From NCBI RefSeq assembly GCF_000143415.4, contig NW_003314293.1, positions 664,473 through 728,472 of the forward strand: 64,000 nt of DNA, read 5' to 3'. This document shows, in pieces, positions 24,526-33,263 of this stretch. Both the position numbers and the translations under genes were made by a program. The DNA is from Selaginella moellendorffii. Its lineage: Eukaryota; Streptophyta; Lycopodiopsida; Selaginellales; Selaginellaceae. The notes under the pieces are model-generated. The model was not told the origin of the DNA, did no database searches, and saw only the letters and a program-made list of their open reading frames with translations. The stretch's first letter is position 1, and the number at the start of each line of letters is the position of its first letter.

Positions 24526-26709
24526 ATGTTGAGGAATGCACTGCGCAAGCAGTTCGTCCTCCTCGGTAAGAAGCCTCCTCTCGATCTTTTCTCCACGATC
24601 TTGGCTTCTCGATCTCCGGCACTCCGGTCTCAGCACAGCGAACCCACCCTCCTTCCGGATCTCCAGTCGAGCAGCGAACAGGAAGCGCTGGACCTCGTCC
24701 GCCAGTGCTGCGAGCTGGGATCTCTCGACCAGGCAAAGCGTCTCCACGCCTCCATCCTCGAGAAGGGCGTCTCCAGCGCCAAGCTCTTCTCCAAGTACCT
24801 CATCCGGATGTACGCGCAGTGTGGCAGCCTTGAGGACGCGCAGCGCGCATTCGATGGCATCGCTCACCCGGGCGTGGTCTCCTGGACCGAGCTCGTCAAG
24901 GCGTATGCCCACACCGGGCATCTTGGCGAAGCATTTCGCTGCTTTCGCTGGATGCTCCTCGCGGGCACCCGGCCGGATCTAGTCCTCCTCTCGCAGCTCC
25001 TCCTCCACCAGGAGCCTCCGCTCGGCCTGGAAGAAGCCAAGCTCCTCGACGCGATCGTCTGCTCGTCCGGGTACGCCAGAGATTTGCTCCTGGGAACTTC
25101 GCTCCTGGTCTGGTATGGGCGATGCGGGCGGCTCGAGGAGAGCAAGGCCGTCTTCTCCAGGATGGAGGGCCGCGACGCCGCTGCCTGGAACGCGATGATC
25201 TGGAGCGCCATTCTCAGCGGCGAGAAGAAGGAGGCATTGACACTCTTCCAGGCGATGAAGGACGAGGGCGTTGCTCCGGAGGGTGTGGACTACTGGGCGG
25301 CGCTCAAGGCCTGCGAGCTTGTCTCGGAGGTGAGAGCTCTCCACGCCGAGATCTCCTCGAGGAAGATGGAGGGCGATCCCGATGTGGCCTCGGCGCTCAT
25401 CGACTGCTACGGACAGCTTGGTGAGCTCGAGGTGGCGGAGCAGCTCCTCTTCACTTTCGGTCTCGAGGAGGCCCCGTGCTGGACGAGCTTACTCGTCGCG
25501 TACGCTCGCCACGGATACCACAGCCGGGTGATCCAAGTCTTCCACGAGATGCAGCACAGGCGCTTGACGGCCAACTTCGCCACCTTCGCCGCGGTGCTCG
25601 ACGCCTGCGCCGGGCTGGGAGCTCTCGTCGAGGGGAGAGTCATCCACCGGCGAGTCGTCGAGGTCGAGAAGCTCCCCATCGCTGGAACTCTGGCGAGGTC
25701 CCTCGTCAGCATGTATGCCAAGTGTGGAGAGCTCGGGGAGGCGTGGAGCGTCTTTGAGGGTGTCACCGGCAAGCGGGAGCTCAGGCTCTGGAACACTTGC
25801 ATCGACGCGTTCGCGGCTCACGGGCAGGGGCACTCGGTGCTCCAGCTCTTCCAGCTGATGCAGCAAGAGGGAGTGAAGCCGGATCAAACCACCTTCTCGA
25901 GGCTGCTATTCGTCTGCTGCTACGTTGGTCTCATCGAAGCTGGCTATGCTTTCTTCGCCTTGATGATCACTGACCACTTGCTATCTCCTAGCCTGGAGAA
26001 CTACGCCTGCATGGTCGATCTTCTGGGACGAGCTGGAAACCTAGATGGAGCTCAAAAACTTATCACCAGAACTCCATATCAATCCAGCCCCGTTCTCTGG
26101 AGGAGCTTGCTAGCGGCTTGTGGGATCCAAGGTGATGTCGAGCGAGGAAAACGAGCCGCTGTTCAGATCTTTACTTTGGATCCAACCATCGCGGAGGTAT
26201 ACGTGGTGCTGGCGAGAATCTACGAGAGCACTGCGAAACCGGCCATCGCTCGAAAGGTAAAGCTGCTGATGAAGGAGCGAGATGTAAGCTCGGAGCTAGC
26301 CCGGAGCTGGATCCAGATCAGTGGTGTCATTCACAGCTTCACCACTGGAGATCAAACTCATCCCCAAACCGAGGAGATATACGCTGCTCTCCAGAAGCTC
26401 GAGGCTGATTATCCGGCCTGGGAGGCTGCCGGGACGAGCAACAACGACTTGACCATGCACGACGTCGATGAGGAGGATGAAAACTCGGTTCACAGCGAGA
26501 AGCTGGCTCTTGTCGTTGGCCTGATGAACTCGCGGTTCCAGGAGAATGAGACGCCGGTGGTGGTGTTTAAGAACAAGAGGATGTGCCGTGAGTGCCACTC
26601 TTTCTTTGCGACGATATCGAAGGTGGCCGCTCGTGACATTGTCGTGCGGGACAGCTCCAGATTTCATTGGTTTAGACAGTGTTCTTGTTCCTGTGGGGAT
26701 TACTGGTGA
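24526..26709 (+). CDS. PPR-E-DYW protein, putative organellar RNA editing factor
   Basis: Intronless, 727 residues from the ATG at 24526. PPR motifs run from about residue 50 to 560 (for example LIRMYAQCGSLEDAQRAFDG and VSMYAKCGELGEAWSVFEGV). The E/E+ region follows (SPVLWRSLLAACGIQGDVER), then a PG-box-like WIQISGVIHSFTTGDQTHPQ, then a DYW domain. The DYW domain keeps the zinc-binding deaminase signature: HSEKLAL, CRECH and the end CSCGDYW. DYW domains carry the cytidine deaminase activity of plant C-to-U editing in mitochondria or plastids. The N-terminus is basic and hydroxylated, as in a transit peptide. It lies 250 bp downstream of the frameshifted PPR gene. Target sites cannot be read from the sequence. 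Confidence 0.93.
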   Translation: MLRNALRKQFVLLGKKPPLDLFSTILASRSPALRSQHSEPTLLPDLQSSSEQEALDLVRQCCELGSLDQAKRLHASILEKGVSSAKLFSKYLIRMYAQCGSLEDAQRAFDGIAHPGVVSWTELVKAYAHTGHLGEAFRCFRWMLLAGTRPDLVLLSQLLLHQEPPLGLEEAKLLDAIVCSSGYARDLLLGTSLLVWYGRCGRLEESKAVFSRMEGRDAAAWNAMIWSAILSGEKKEALTLFQAMKDEGVAPEGVDYWAALKACELVSEVRALHAEISSRKMEGDPDVASALIDCYGQLGELEVAEQLLFTFGLEEAPCWTSLLVAYARHGYHSRVIQVFHEMQHRRLTANFATFAAVLDACAGLGALVEGRVIHRRVVEVEKLPIAGTLARSLVSMYAKCGELGEAWSVFEGVTGKRELRLWNTCIDAFAAHGQGHSVLQLFQLMQQEGVKPDQTTFSRLLFVCCYVGLIEAGYAFFALMITDHLLSPSLENYACMVDLLGRAGNLDGAQKLITRTPYQSSPVLWRSLLAACGIQGDVERGKRAAVQIFTLDPTIAEVYVVLARIYESTAKPAIARKVKLLMKERDVSSELARSWIQISGVIHSFTTGDQTHPQTEEIYAALQKLEADYPAWEAAGTSNNDLTMHDVDEEDENSVHSEKLALVVGLMNSRFQENETPVVVFKNKRMCRECHSFFATISKVAARDIVVRDSSRFHWFRQCSCSCGDYW

Positions 26710-26809
26710 TAATAACTTTTTTCCTCATGAAAACTACAAACACCTAGCACTGAAACATCAAAGCTCATCACATAGTTTGCAAATTCTAACCTTCCATATG
26801 GTAGAGATG

Positions 26810-28168
26810 TTAAATTAGCCTGTCGTAGACTTCCTGGGCAAATGGCCTGTTGCTAGCATCGTTGTCCATGCATTCTCGGATACAGGCAGCGACATCGTCA
26901 GTGTAAGAGCTGAGAAGGCTGAGTATGCTTTCCCGATGAGACACTGCCGGATCACTGCCAAAGACTTCGGTGTTGGACAAGAGAAAGGACTTCCCGAGCT
27001 TGAGCTCCGCCATCACCACCCCCATCGAGTAGATGTCACACTCAAAGCTGTAGCGGCCACCAGCAATGCGCTCCGGGGCCTGGTAAATCCTCTTGCGGAG
27101 CTCGTAGTGTGGATCATTCCCCGACCTCTCCCTCTCGCTCATTTCCAGGGGATCTGCGAGGCGCGCTAGGAGGAACCCCGCGAGCTTGACTTGCAAGCTT
27201 GCGGCTTGCTGCTGGGCGACGATGAGAATGTTGTTGGAGCTGATGCTCTCGTGCACAATGTGGCACCTGTGAAGATCGGCTACTGCTGCTGCCAGGCTCA
27301 GAAGCACACTGTTGGTGGCACCGGGATCTAGTCCTCCCAGTTGCTGAAAACTGTTAGCAATCTGGAATTCCAGGGTGGTGACTGCGGACTTGGAGTGGCA
27401 TCCTTCCACCCGGCTCATAATATGATAGCTTCCATCCTGTTCGATCATCTTCTCCATCTTCACCAGGCCTAGCTCACTTGCTGGTATGTCCTGGTAGACG
27501 AGGATCAGCCTTCCAATTCGATTCAGCCTGCAAGCTTTGACCTTGGGCGTCGTGCCAACGGGAATGGTTTCAACGAAAAACACAGACCCATCATCTGCCT
27601 CAAGGAGCCGGTCTTGGTCCTGCGGATTATAACTGGGAAGGCCCGCCATGCTTCGGGAGTAGACATTGCTGCTGATGAGATCTTGTTTTCTGATGGGCTT
27701 GAGATTCCTGGGATCCATGATCTTCGAGATAACTTTCCTGGAGTTACTCATGCCATCTCTATCTTTGTCCTCATTGTTACCAATATCAACAATGCCGCCC
27801 TGTGCTTGCTTGGACAAGCTGACCAATATGTGTACAATGTTGACCAATTTCTCGATCTTGTCTAGCTGCTCGCGGACCCTCTTTGCTACAAACATGGATT
27901 CGTCGAGCACCTTTTGGAGCTTACACAGCCGATTGTAAATGCGCTGGTTGCAGAGCAACAAACCTTGTTTTTGCTCGTCAGAGATCCCCTTTTGGGTTTC
28001 AGCCACTGACCGGAGCTCCTTGTAGATCTCCACAGCAAGCACCATCCGAGCGTAGTCTTCCTGGTCGAGTCTCTCCAACAAACCCTTCACACGATTCAAG
28101 AGGTTAATGATGCTATCGATGGAGGCGACTAGGCCAACAACACCCGCCACAACACTGAAAGGATCCAT
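26810..28168 (-). CDS. HeLo-like N-terminal domain plus pseudokinase protein (MLKL-like architecture)
   Basis: The ATG at 28168 (MDPFSVVAGVVGLVASIDSI) gives 452 residues; the open frame upstream starts with TTG. The first 20 residues and the following helices (NLLNRVKGLLERLDQ and EIYKELRSVAE) match the pattern of HeLo-like N-terminal domains of fungal STAND proteins (MDP.SV.ASV.GL...), a helical membrane-active module. Residues about 200-450 are kinase-like, but the HRD loop reads HIVHESISSNNIL, DFG is replaced by AGF, and no VAIK lysine is clear, so it is a pseudokinase. The C-lobe is intact (APERIAGGRYSFECDIYSMG). The start lies only 29 nt beyond the stop of the upstream kinase gene, on the same strand. 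Membrane attack or cell-death function is inference from architecture. Confidence 0.65.
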   Translation of the reverse strand: MDPFSVVAGVVGLVASIDSIINLLNRVKGLLERLDQEDYARMVLAVEIYKELRSVAETQKGISDEQKQGLLLCNQRIYNRLCKLQKVLDESMFVAKRVREQLDKIEKLVNIVHILVSLSKQAQGGIVDIGNNEDKDRDGMSNSRKVISKIMDPRNLKPIRKQDLISSNVYSRSMAGLPSYNPQDQDRLLEADDGSVFFVETIPVGTTPKVKACRLNRIGRLILVYQDIPASELGLVKMEKMIEQDGSYHIMSRVEGCHSKSAVTTLEFQIANSFQQLGGLDPGATNSVLLSLAAAVADLHRCHIVHESISSNNILIVAQQQAASLQVKLAGFLLARLADPLEMSERERSGNDPHYELRKRIYQAPERIAGGRYSFECDIYSMGVVMAELKLGKSFLLSNTEVFGSDPAVSHRESILSLLSSYTDDVAACIRECMDNDASNRPFAQEVYDRLI

Positions 28169-28197
28169 GAAGGCACTGTTCAGCTCACACTTTATCC

Positions 28198-31071
28198 CTA
28201 GTGTTTTTCCTTCTCCAGTGACTCCTTCCAACTTCTGGCCATCTCAACATCTCGTTCAAGATCTTTGTCCCCAAGGAACTTCCTCCACTTTTCGACCCCT
28301 TGGGTGTCACCCAGGGCGTAGCAGTAGCGGAAGCAGACCGCAGCAGATTGGCGGTGGCGTTTCTTCTCGGCAGCCATGGCAAAAAAGTTGTAGGCTTGCA
28401 TGGACACTTGCTTCAGTCCGGTTCTGGAGGCCACTAGCATTCCCATGTTAAAGAGGCTTTCAGCGTCAAGCTTGTCAGCAGACTTGGAAACAAGCTCGAT
28501 CAGCTCCTCCCCGTCTTTGTCTTGGTAACCAGCACCCGCTTGGTAGCACACTTGTGGATGCAAGCTCCAGAGTGATCGCCGAAACCAGTACTCGGCCTCG
28601 CTTGTGTACTGACCTTTCTTCTGCACGAGTAAGAACGCAAGCATCGACGCTGCTCTTTCTGCACCATGGAGCAAAGCCTGTTTCAGTAGCTTCTCGGCCC
28701 CAGCCAAATCTCCTCGATAACGCAGCATGCCCGCCAGCTCCACCATGGCTAGCGAATTGCCGAGATCCACGGCTCGTTGCAGCAGCTGGAGCTTGCGTTC
28801 CCTGCCCACGCCCCCGCAAATGGCAAGCTGCAGCATTGCGGTGTCGTTGCCAGCTGAAACTCCCTGCTCCCACAGGCGGACTGCCATGTCATTGTCTCCA
28901 TTCTGGGAGAACTCCATCGCTTGCATGCTCAGGGCCTCGGCATCGCCCGCTTCGGCGGCAGCTCGCCACCATTCCATTGCCTTGCGTTCATCTTGGAGCC
29001 TCCTTCGATAGAGAGCACCGATTTTTGTGACGACACTTGGCTCCATGTACTGCCTTTTCTCTGCGAGTATCTGGTGCCACTCGTCTGAATGGAATTTGGC
29101 CGACATATTGAAGAGAGCGTTCATAGCCTTGATGCTGACATCTCTTGATTGCCTGAATATCCTCATTACCACTTCTTCTTCTCCCAGCTCGAGCAGACCA
29201 TCCATAAGATCATACTCTACTGTCGACTTGTGACGATTCATTCGAAAAAACAGCAGTAGCTCGTCATCGGAAGTCGAGTTGAACCTCTTGCTCAATAAAG
29301 TTCTGAGCCTTATGCAAATAGAGTTCAGCGCGAGACGTCCTTTCCCTTCCCGGTGAATCCTTGTATTGAGGATTAAAGCTTTCATGCAGCTCAACCTGGC
29401 CCAGCCGGAAGTCATCCTCTCTAAATTAGCGGCTGCAGTGTAGAAGTCAATTGCATCCGTGTTCTCACATCTCAGCTTGTACAAGTCGCCAATGAACTCA
29501 AGCAGTGCGCCGTTTCTCGACTCAGCCAAGAGCCCTGCCTTGTCAATCGTGCCTTTGACAACACTCCTGAGGATTCTCCCCAAGAGGCTCCCACCCTCGA
29601 CGCTCCTCTCCAGAAACTCCATCTCTTTGGCAGGAAGCTCGCGGTAACCCGGGTTGACGGCCATGTAGAAGAGTGCTAGAAGTGCCTGTGCGTGTGCATA
29701 TCCCGTCTTGGCTGCTTTCAAGAGAAGATCGAGTACGTTCCTGTGGTTGCCATTGACCGTGGGAGCAAACTCAAGACAAGAGCTAAACATTCCGCTCCGC
29801 AAACTATATACGTTGGCAAACTCCACTTGAGCATACGCGTTACCCCGGCTAGAAAGCTCTGCTAGATGCTGTATTGCATCACCAATTCCCATCCTGGTTT
29901 GTATCATTGCCAAGTAGTAGTCCACAAGGGCGCTCATCAACATGTTGACACCGATCTCGTCTTCGAGCATCACAAGGCAGTCCTTGAACAGTTCCAATGC
30001 TGCCTCCCAGTTTCTTTGGCATCCGTAGCCATGGAAGTTCATGATACCCAGAAAGAGCTTGGCCACTGCGCTTTCAGACGTGGTAAACACGTCAAATGCC
30101 TCCTCGTTTCGTTGTTGATAGAAAAGCATCCTGCCCTGGCGGATGAGGTCGGCGTTGTCGCCTTCTTCGTTCTCAAGGAAAGTGTCGGTCCAATAACACG
30201 CCAAGTTGACCCTCTCCGCCTCCCCAATGGCATGATCAAGCAGACCTTTAAAGCTATCGAAATCACGATCATCGCTGGAGTAAAGATGGTCAAGAGCATC
30301 AAGGACCTCATCGCAGCTGGGCCTTTCGAGTGGGCAGGAAGCCAAACACTGGATTACGATTTCAACGTCGCCGAGGAGCTCTTGCAGCACAAGGCCAAGG
30401 CTGTAGATGTCAGAGGCCAAGCGATGGTACATACTGCCAGGAGGAGCAGCCCGTTTCTCGGGTGCCATGAAAGCCGGTGTGCCGAGTACCTCCCCAAAGT
30501 CATTGTCGCCCATCTGTCTTGCGGTGCCAAAGTCACACAGCTTGGCCCTCAGCCCAAAGTCAAGCAACACATTGTCACTCTTGACATCCTCGTGAGCAAT
30601 GCCTCTACCGTGCAGGCTGCAAAGGCCGCCACACAAATCCCTGGCAATCACCACCTTGAGACGGCCCGACAAGCTTTGGCCGCTCGCATCCAGCAACGCC
30701 CTGAGCGATAAGTTGTAAGCGAGCTCCATGACAATGCAGCGATCATCATCCAGCCCCGTTTGGACGCGGCCGAGAAACTGGACGACGCGGGACTCACCTT
30801 TGAGTGACCGCATCACTTCGACCTCTCTTCGGATGCTGCTCTCTGAAACACCTCGGTTGTAGCTCTTGACTGCCACTGCTTGTCCCCTGTATACGCCTAG
30901 CCTCACACTGCCATAGCTTCCCGCGCCACATTCCACCTCGCGGCTATCGATCTCGTAGTCATTGATATCTTCGTTGCTGTAGCCTTCCCGCAGCAGTACT
31001 ATTGGGGATGGAGATGCTGAGCAGTCCATAGCTCTTAGTTGATTGCGTTGTAGGCTAGTTATATTCCCCAT
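28198..31071 (-). CDS. Protein kinase with C-terminal Sel1-like repeats
   Basis: Intronless, 957 residues from the ATG at 31071. It begins MGNITS, a possible N-myristoylation site. The kinase domain spans about residues 37-290: GAGSYGSVRLGVY glycine loop, AVKSY lysine, HGRGIAHEDVKSDNVLL catalytic loop (HED instead of HRD, so a non-RD kinase), CDFGTAR, FMAPEKR and SDIYSLGLVLQEL. The remainder is helical repeats of Sel1/TPR type, for example KAMEWWRAAAEAGDAEALS, AVRLWEQGVSAGNDTAML and GAEKLLKQALLHGAERAASM. Sel1 repeats act as protein-binding scaffolds. Kinase plus Sel1 proteins are expanded in some fungi. The gene immediately precedes the HeLo-like/pseudokinase gene and shards of it lie on both sides, showing local duplication. 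Confidence 0.9.
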   Translation of the reverse strand: MGNITSLQRNQLRAMDCSASPSPIVLLREGYSNEDINDYEIDSREVECGAGSYGSVRLGVYRGQAVAVKSYNRGVSESSIRREVEVMRSLKGESRVVQFLGRVQTGLDDDRCIVMELAYNLSLRALLDASGQSLSGRLKVVIARDLCGGLCSLHGRGIAHEDVKSDNVLLDFGLRAKLCDFGTARQMGDNDFGEVLGTPAFMAPEKRAAPPGSMYHRLASDIYSLGLVLQELLGDVEIVIQCLASCPLERPSCDEVLDALDHLYSSDDRDFDSFKGLLDHAIGEAERVNLACYWTDTFLENEEGDNADLIRQGRMLFYQQRNEEAFDVFTTSESAVAKLFLGIMNFHGYGCQRNWEAALELFKDCLVMLEDEIGVNMLMSALVDYYLAMIQTRMGIGDAIQHLAELSSRGNAYAQVEFANVYSLRSGMFSSCLEFAPTVNGNHRNVLDLLLKAAKTGYAHAQALLALFYMAVNPGYRELPAKEMEFLERSVEGGSLLGRILRSVVKGTIDKAGLLAESRNGALLEFIGDLYKLRCENTDAIDFYTAAANLERMTSGWARLSCMKALILNTRIHREGKGRLALNSICIRLRTLLSKRFNSTSDDELLLFFRMNRHKSTVEYDLMDGLLELGEEEVVMRIFRQSRDVSIKAMNALFNMSAKFHSDEWHQILAEKRQYMEPSVVTKIGALYRRRLQDERKAMEWWRAAAEAGDAEALSMQAMEFSQNGDNDMAVRLWEQGVSAGNDTAMLQLAICGGVGRERKLQLLQRAVDLGNSLAMVELAGMLRYRGDLAGAEKLLKQALLHGAERAASMLAFLLVQKKGQYTSEAEYWFRRSLWSLHPQVCYQAGAGYQDKDGEELIELVSKSADKLDAESLFNMGMLVASRTGLKQVSMQAYNFFAMAAEKKRHRQSAAVCFRYCYALGDTQGVEKWRKFLGDKDLERDVEMARSWKESLEKEKH

Positions 31072-31369
31072 ACCATCGTGAGAGATGGTTCGTTGCGGCT
31101 GGAATCTCTGCGAATTCGGAGAGCATGACTCCCTGTTGACTTGGCTCGCTTAGCTCGCTTAGCCATGTCCTTTGTCATGAGCCCTTGTTACAACTATAGC
31201 AGTGAGCAATTTCATGCTTGCATCAGCCTTGGATTCAAAACATGGAGTTCTGAATAACATAAAAAATTTAAATCTTGCTCCTTGAAGCTTATCAAGGCCG
31301 ATGCCAAAGCAAATTTTATAACTATAAATGTCTTTGAATCCCACCTCTCTGCACATGTCTGGTCACGAC

Positions 31370-31520
31370 GTCGAGCTGCGTTTTTTATCCATCTCGATCA
31401 AACCGAAACTGTGGAAGTCGTCGTCAAGGAACAAACATCTCTCGAGCCACTCGTAAAGCTCCGTTCATGGCAAGTCTTTGAATGATCGTGGTTCCAGGCC
31501 ACCACATTCCACTCGGGCAT
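31370..31520 (-). pseudogene. PPR gene shard, minus strand
   Basis: On minus the end near 31520-31450 matches 22890-22955 of the PPR gene (EWNVVAWN.IIQ.LAMNG region, here CPSGMWWPGTTIIQRLA-like). Only about 70 bp is strongly alike; the rest is diverged. Confidence 0.6.
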
Positions 31521-31544
31521 TGATCAGCAACCATTGATATGGAA

Positions 31545-31680
31545 TATCAATAACGTAGTTATTGATAACTTCGTTGCTATAGCCTTCTTGCAGCAATGGG
31601 GATGGAGATGATGCAGAATCTATAGCCGTACCTAACAACAAGGACGCGTTGTACCCATTCCAGCGGGAAAGATGGTTTGT
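31545..31680 (-). pseudogene. 5' shard of the Sel1-repeat kinase gene
   Basis: Aligns to 30955-31095, the start of the kinase gene, with many small differences. It covers the region encoding residues about 1-40 (the APSPIAARRLQRSY-type counterpart of SPSPIVLLREGYSNEDIN) and the sequence just upstream of the ATG. It is truncated before the glycine loop. Confidence 0.7.
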
Positions 31681-32400
31681 GATTGTACCTTTGGAATCAA
31701 AGGATGAGGCAATCTGTGGGCCAAGAAAATTTAATTTCCAACTTTTCTTTTTGTCATTATTTGATCCGAGTCATGCAACATGCAATCTGTTGCCAAGCAG
31801 GCAATATCATCCATTCATTCATATACTATTTACCTTGTAACGGCCTCCAAGAAGCATGAGACCAATGGAATTAAATATGCCGTGTTGAAAATTGCTGTAG
31901 CTGTTTGTCGTCGGCATCTATGATACACAGTAAACTGCGAGTCCAAGGAAAGACTGGAGTTGAGGAGAGAATCACGGCAATGTCACTAGCATGCGCAATC
32001 TGAATGTTGCCAGGCAAAAGTCCACAGGTGGAGGGGTAAAGCAGACATACTACTCCAAATGTTGGCCCTGGCTTTAGCAGAATTTGCAATTTACAAATAC
32101 AGGACAATTAACAATTGTCATCCTCGAATTTAGCCGTCTCCGTTTGGAGATTCTAGCACGGTGAAGGAGATGGGGTGGAGCAGTTGAAAACATGGACAGA
32201 GATAATCTTGAAACACTGCACACCGAACTGATAGACCAACTAGAGTTATGGACATGGCAAGCAATGGTGTTCTTTTGTATTGCATCAGCCTGGGCCAGGG
32301 GTTTGGTGGTGGCGTGATCTTACGTAATGATGGCCTAGAACTCCATGCTCGAGAAGGTTAGAGTGGGGTGTCGATCTTGGATGGTCACAATCCTGAAACT
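31681..32400. other. Intergenic region between shards
   Basis: No gene-like frame or family likeness is seen. Short frames of 60-80 codons on both strands have no recognisable content. Confidence 0.4.
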
Positions 32401-32419
32401 TTTAATTGAGAAAGAAACC

Positions 32420-33030
32420 ATAAGAGGGGATGAATTTAGAGCCATCCTCTCTGAGTTCACAAAGATTCCAACCGAGAACAAGGTCACCTTGCGTAAACGG
32501 ACTCGGTTGCAAGCGTATACAATATTCTCTAGTGGGAGACATGTATAGTATAGACCACTGGAAGACATATGTAGTTAGAGATTCGTGATGGCAAGCTTCA
32601 GGGCCTTGATAAGATCTCTGGCTTGGGCTGAGCACCGACACCATTGCAGTCCACGACACCACAGCCCGCTGCGGCATATGATTGAAGAGATCTCTTGTCG
32701 ATTCCAAATCTCCGCTCTCGGCATTTGCAACAATCATTGCGGTCCAGGTGACAACGGCAAGCTGCGGCATTTTACCCAGCAAAGCAAGGCCCTTGCTTGA
32801 TCAAACCGGCTTTGAGCTTCAATCATCGTCACCCAGGAAATCACGTCCTTGACTGGCATACGCTCAAACATGTCTCGAGTTCCTCGTAAATCTCCGTTCA
32901 TGGCAAGTGCCTGACTGATCGTGTTCCAGGCCACCACATTCCACTTCCGGCACAATGCTAAATCTTCTTGGGACTCTTTAAGCCTTTGCACAAGCGGCTA
33001 TGGTGGCCTTAAACGCGATCAAGGAGCTGG
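32420..33030 (-). pseudogene. PPR gene shard, minus strand, with flanking sequence shared with the 19.5 kb shard
   Basis: Read on minus it preserves KESQEDLALCRKWNVVAWNT, ALAMNGDLRGTRDMFERMPV, KDVISWVTMIEA, then in another frame PQLAVVTWTAMIVANAESGD and LFNHMPQRAVVSWTAM. This is the order found at 22855-23215. The 32420-32590 portion is alike to 19520-19625, including ATATGTTTTCAAGTGG-type sequence and GGCTCTAAATT, which is not part of the intact PPR gene. Confidence 0.8.
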
Positions 33031-33263
33031 TCCAAATTCTTGGGAGAGCCGCTTCGCGCGTGAATAGATCTGAATAGAGGCAAAAAATTCTCCAGCAGCG
33101 TAGCTGTCTGGGTACTAAAAAGGTGACAGAAGTAGAAGTTAGCTTATAAATCAACTCCAGTTGAAATCGGACTTGGGGTGTACCTCTTCCGCTCCTGGTG
33201 CTCTCCTACAAATAATTTACAATCCCAGTAACGCACGTCCATCACCTCCAAGGGCTCGAGCTG

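Noticed and set aside
28168-28231. An N-terminal extension of the HeLo-like protein overlapping the kinase stop
   Set aside because: The extension would start with TTG, and MDPFSV at 28168 is the typical beginning of this domain. The two coding regions therefore do not overlap.
29866-30711. Plus-strand frame of 281 codons within the kinase gene
   Set aside because: It is antisense to conserved kinase motifs (HED loop, DFG), which are clearly the real reading.
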